DNA from: Acidobacteriota bacterium
GTDB taxonomy: Bacteria; Acidobacteriota; Blastocatellia; Pyrinomonadales; Pyrinomonadaceae
Reading direction: 5' to 3'
Assembly: GCA_029777145.1 (NCBI GenBank)
Contig: JAKOSS010000495.1
Location: forward strand, 1-5,322
DNA: 5,322 bases
The notes under the pieces were generated by a model, which saw only the letters and a list, made by a program, of their open reading frames with translations, was not told the origin of the DNA and did no database searches. Below, in pieces: positions 5,184-5,322 of this stretch. Position numbers and translations under genes: made by a program. Positions within the stretch are counted from its first letter, which is position 1; each line of letters begins with the position of its first letter.

Positions 5184-5322
5184 ATGGGATACATCAGGGG
5201 AGTGGCGAGGGAGCAGCAGGTGATGTTTCCGGTGAGTCTGGACGAGTACATCAGCGAGGACAATCCGGTGCGGGCGGTGGCGGCATTCGTCGAGCATCTT
5301 CGGATCGGAGATTTGGGATTCG
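5184..5322 (+). CDS. IS1182-family transposase (partial, N-terminal 46 residues)
   Basis: DDE transposase expected to move the insertion sequence by cutting and joining at its terminal repeats. Only the first 46 residues are in the window, beginning MGYIRGVAREQQVMFP. The segment QQVMFPVSLDEYISEDNPVR (11-30) followed by AFVEHL and LGF is the conserved N-terminal signature of this family (DUF772-type region, pattern Q-x3-FP-x2-LD-x-Y-x3-ENPVR). The catalytic DDE residues lie beyond the edge, so whether the gene is intact cannot be judged. The ATG is preceded by TTGT and no ribosome binding site. Confidence 0.85.
   Translation, partial: MGYIRGVAREQQVMFPVSLDEYISEDNPVRAVAAFVEHLRIGDLGF

Larger units (their letters stand above)
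5126..5322 (+). mobile_element. Left end of an IS1182-family insertion sequence (partial)
   Basis: The transposase starting at 5184 belongs to the IS1182 family. Upstream, cagaggctgtgtcaaaactcg (5126-5146) resembles the terminal inverted repeat expected at such elements, with gaggctgtgtcaaaactc as its core. The left boundary is therefore placed at about 5126-5129, uncertain by a few bases because the right end and any target duplication lie outside the window. Confidence 0.75.

Overview
The window looks like chromosomal DNA from a free-living bacterium with moderately high G+C. My best guess at the lineage is Acidobacteriota (Blastocatellia-like). The guess rests on overall style: genes without Shine-Dalgarno motifs, a radA/PIN-TRAM/ispD neighbourhood, a small secreted DUF4440-type protein, and intergenic repeats of the 'tttgcgtgaga...tctcacgcgga' kind. 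It is an inference, not something the sequence proves.

Left half, minus strand (2442 down to 1): three genes in one direction with gaps of 54 and 53 bases, probably one operon. They are a short-chain dehydrogenase/reductase-like protein (2442-1795), a YacL-type membrane protein with PIN and TRAM domains (1740-610), and ispD of the non-mevalonate isoprenoid pathway (556-1, C-terminal part outside the window). The SDR-like protein has lost the recognisable Asn-Ser-Tyr-Lys catalytic tetrad and is probably a pseudoenzyme.

Centre, plus strand: radA (2526-3917), complete, a DNA repair and recombination ATPase, transcribed divergently from the operon. The 83-base gap between radA and the SDR gene holds two opposed sigma70-like promoters whose -35 boxes overlap. 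The minus promoter would give a leaderless SDR mRNA. RadA, YacL and IspD are also neighbours in Bacillus, so the block is an old association, rearranged here.

Right half: the 612-base gap after radA holds an array of four 94-base units (3985-4356). Each unit is an imperfect inverted repeat, and two alternating loop types give a 188-base higher-order period. A small secreted NTF2-fold/DUF4440-like protein follows (4530-4982), the only gene here with a clear Shine-Dalgarno sequence. After it come short AT-rich repeats and a strong hairpin. The window ends inside an IS1182-family insertion sequence: the left end is near 5126 and the transposase starts at 5184, running off the edge.

I see no RNA gene, CRISPR array, phage gene or recognisable defence system. 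The items most worth a second look are the repeat array, the degenerate SDR and the overlapping divergent promoters.
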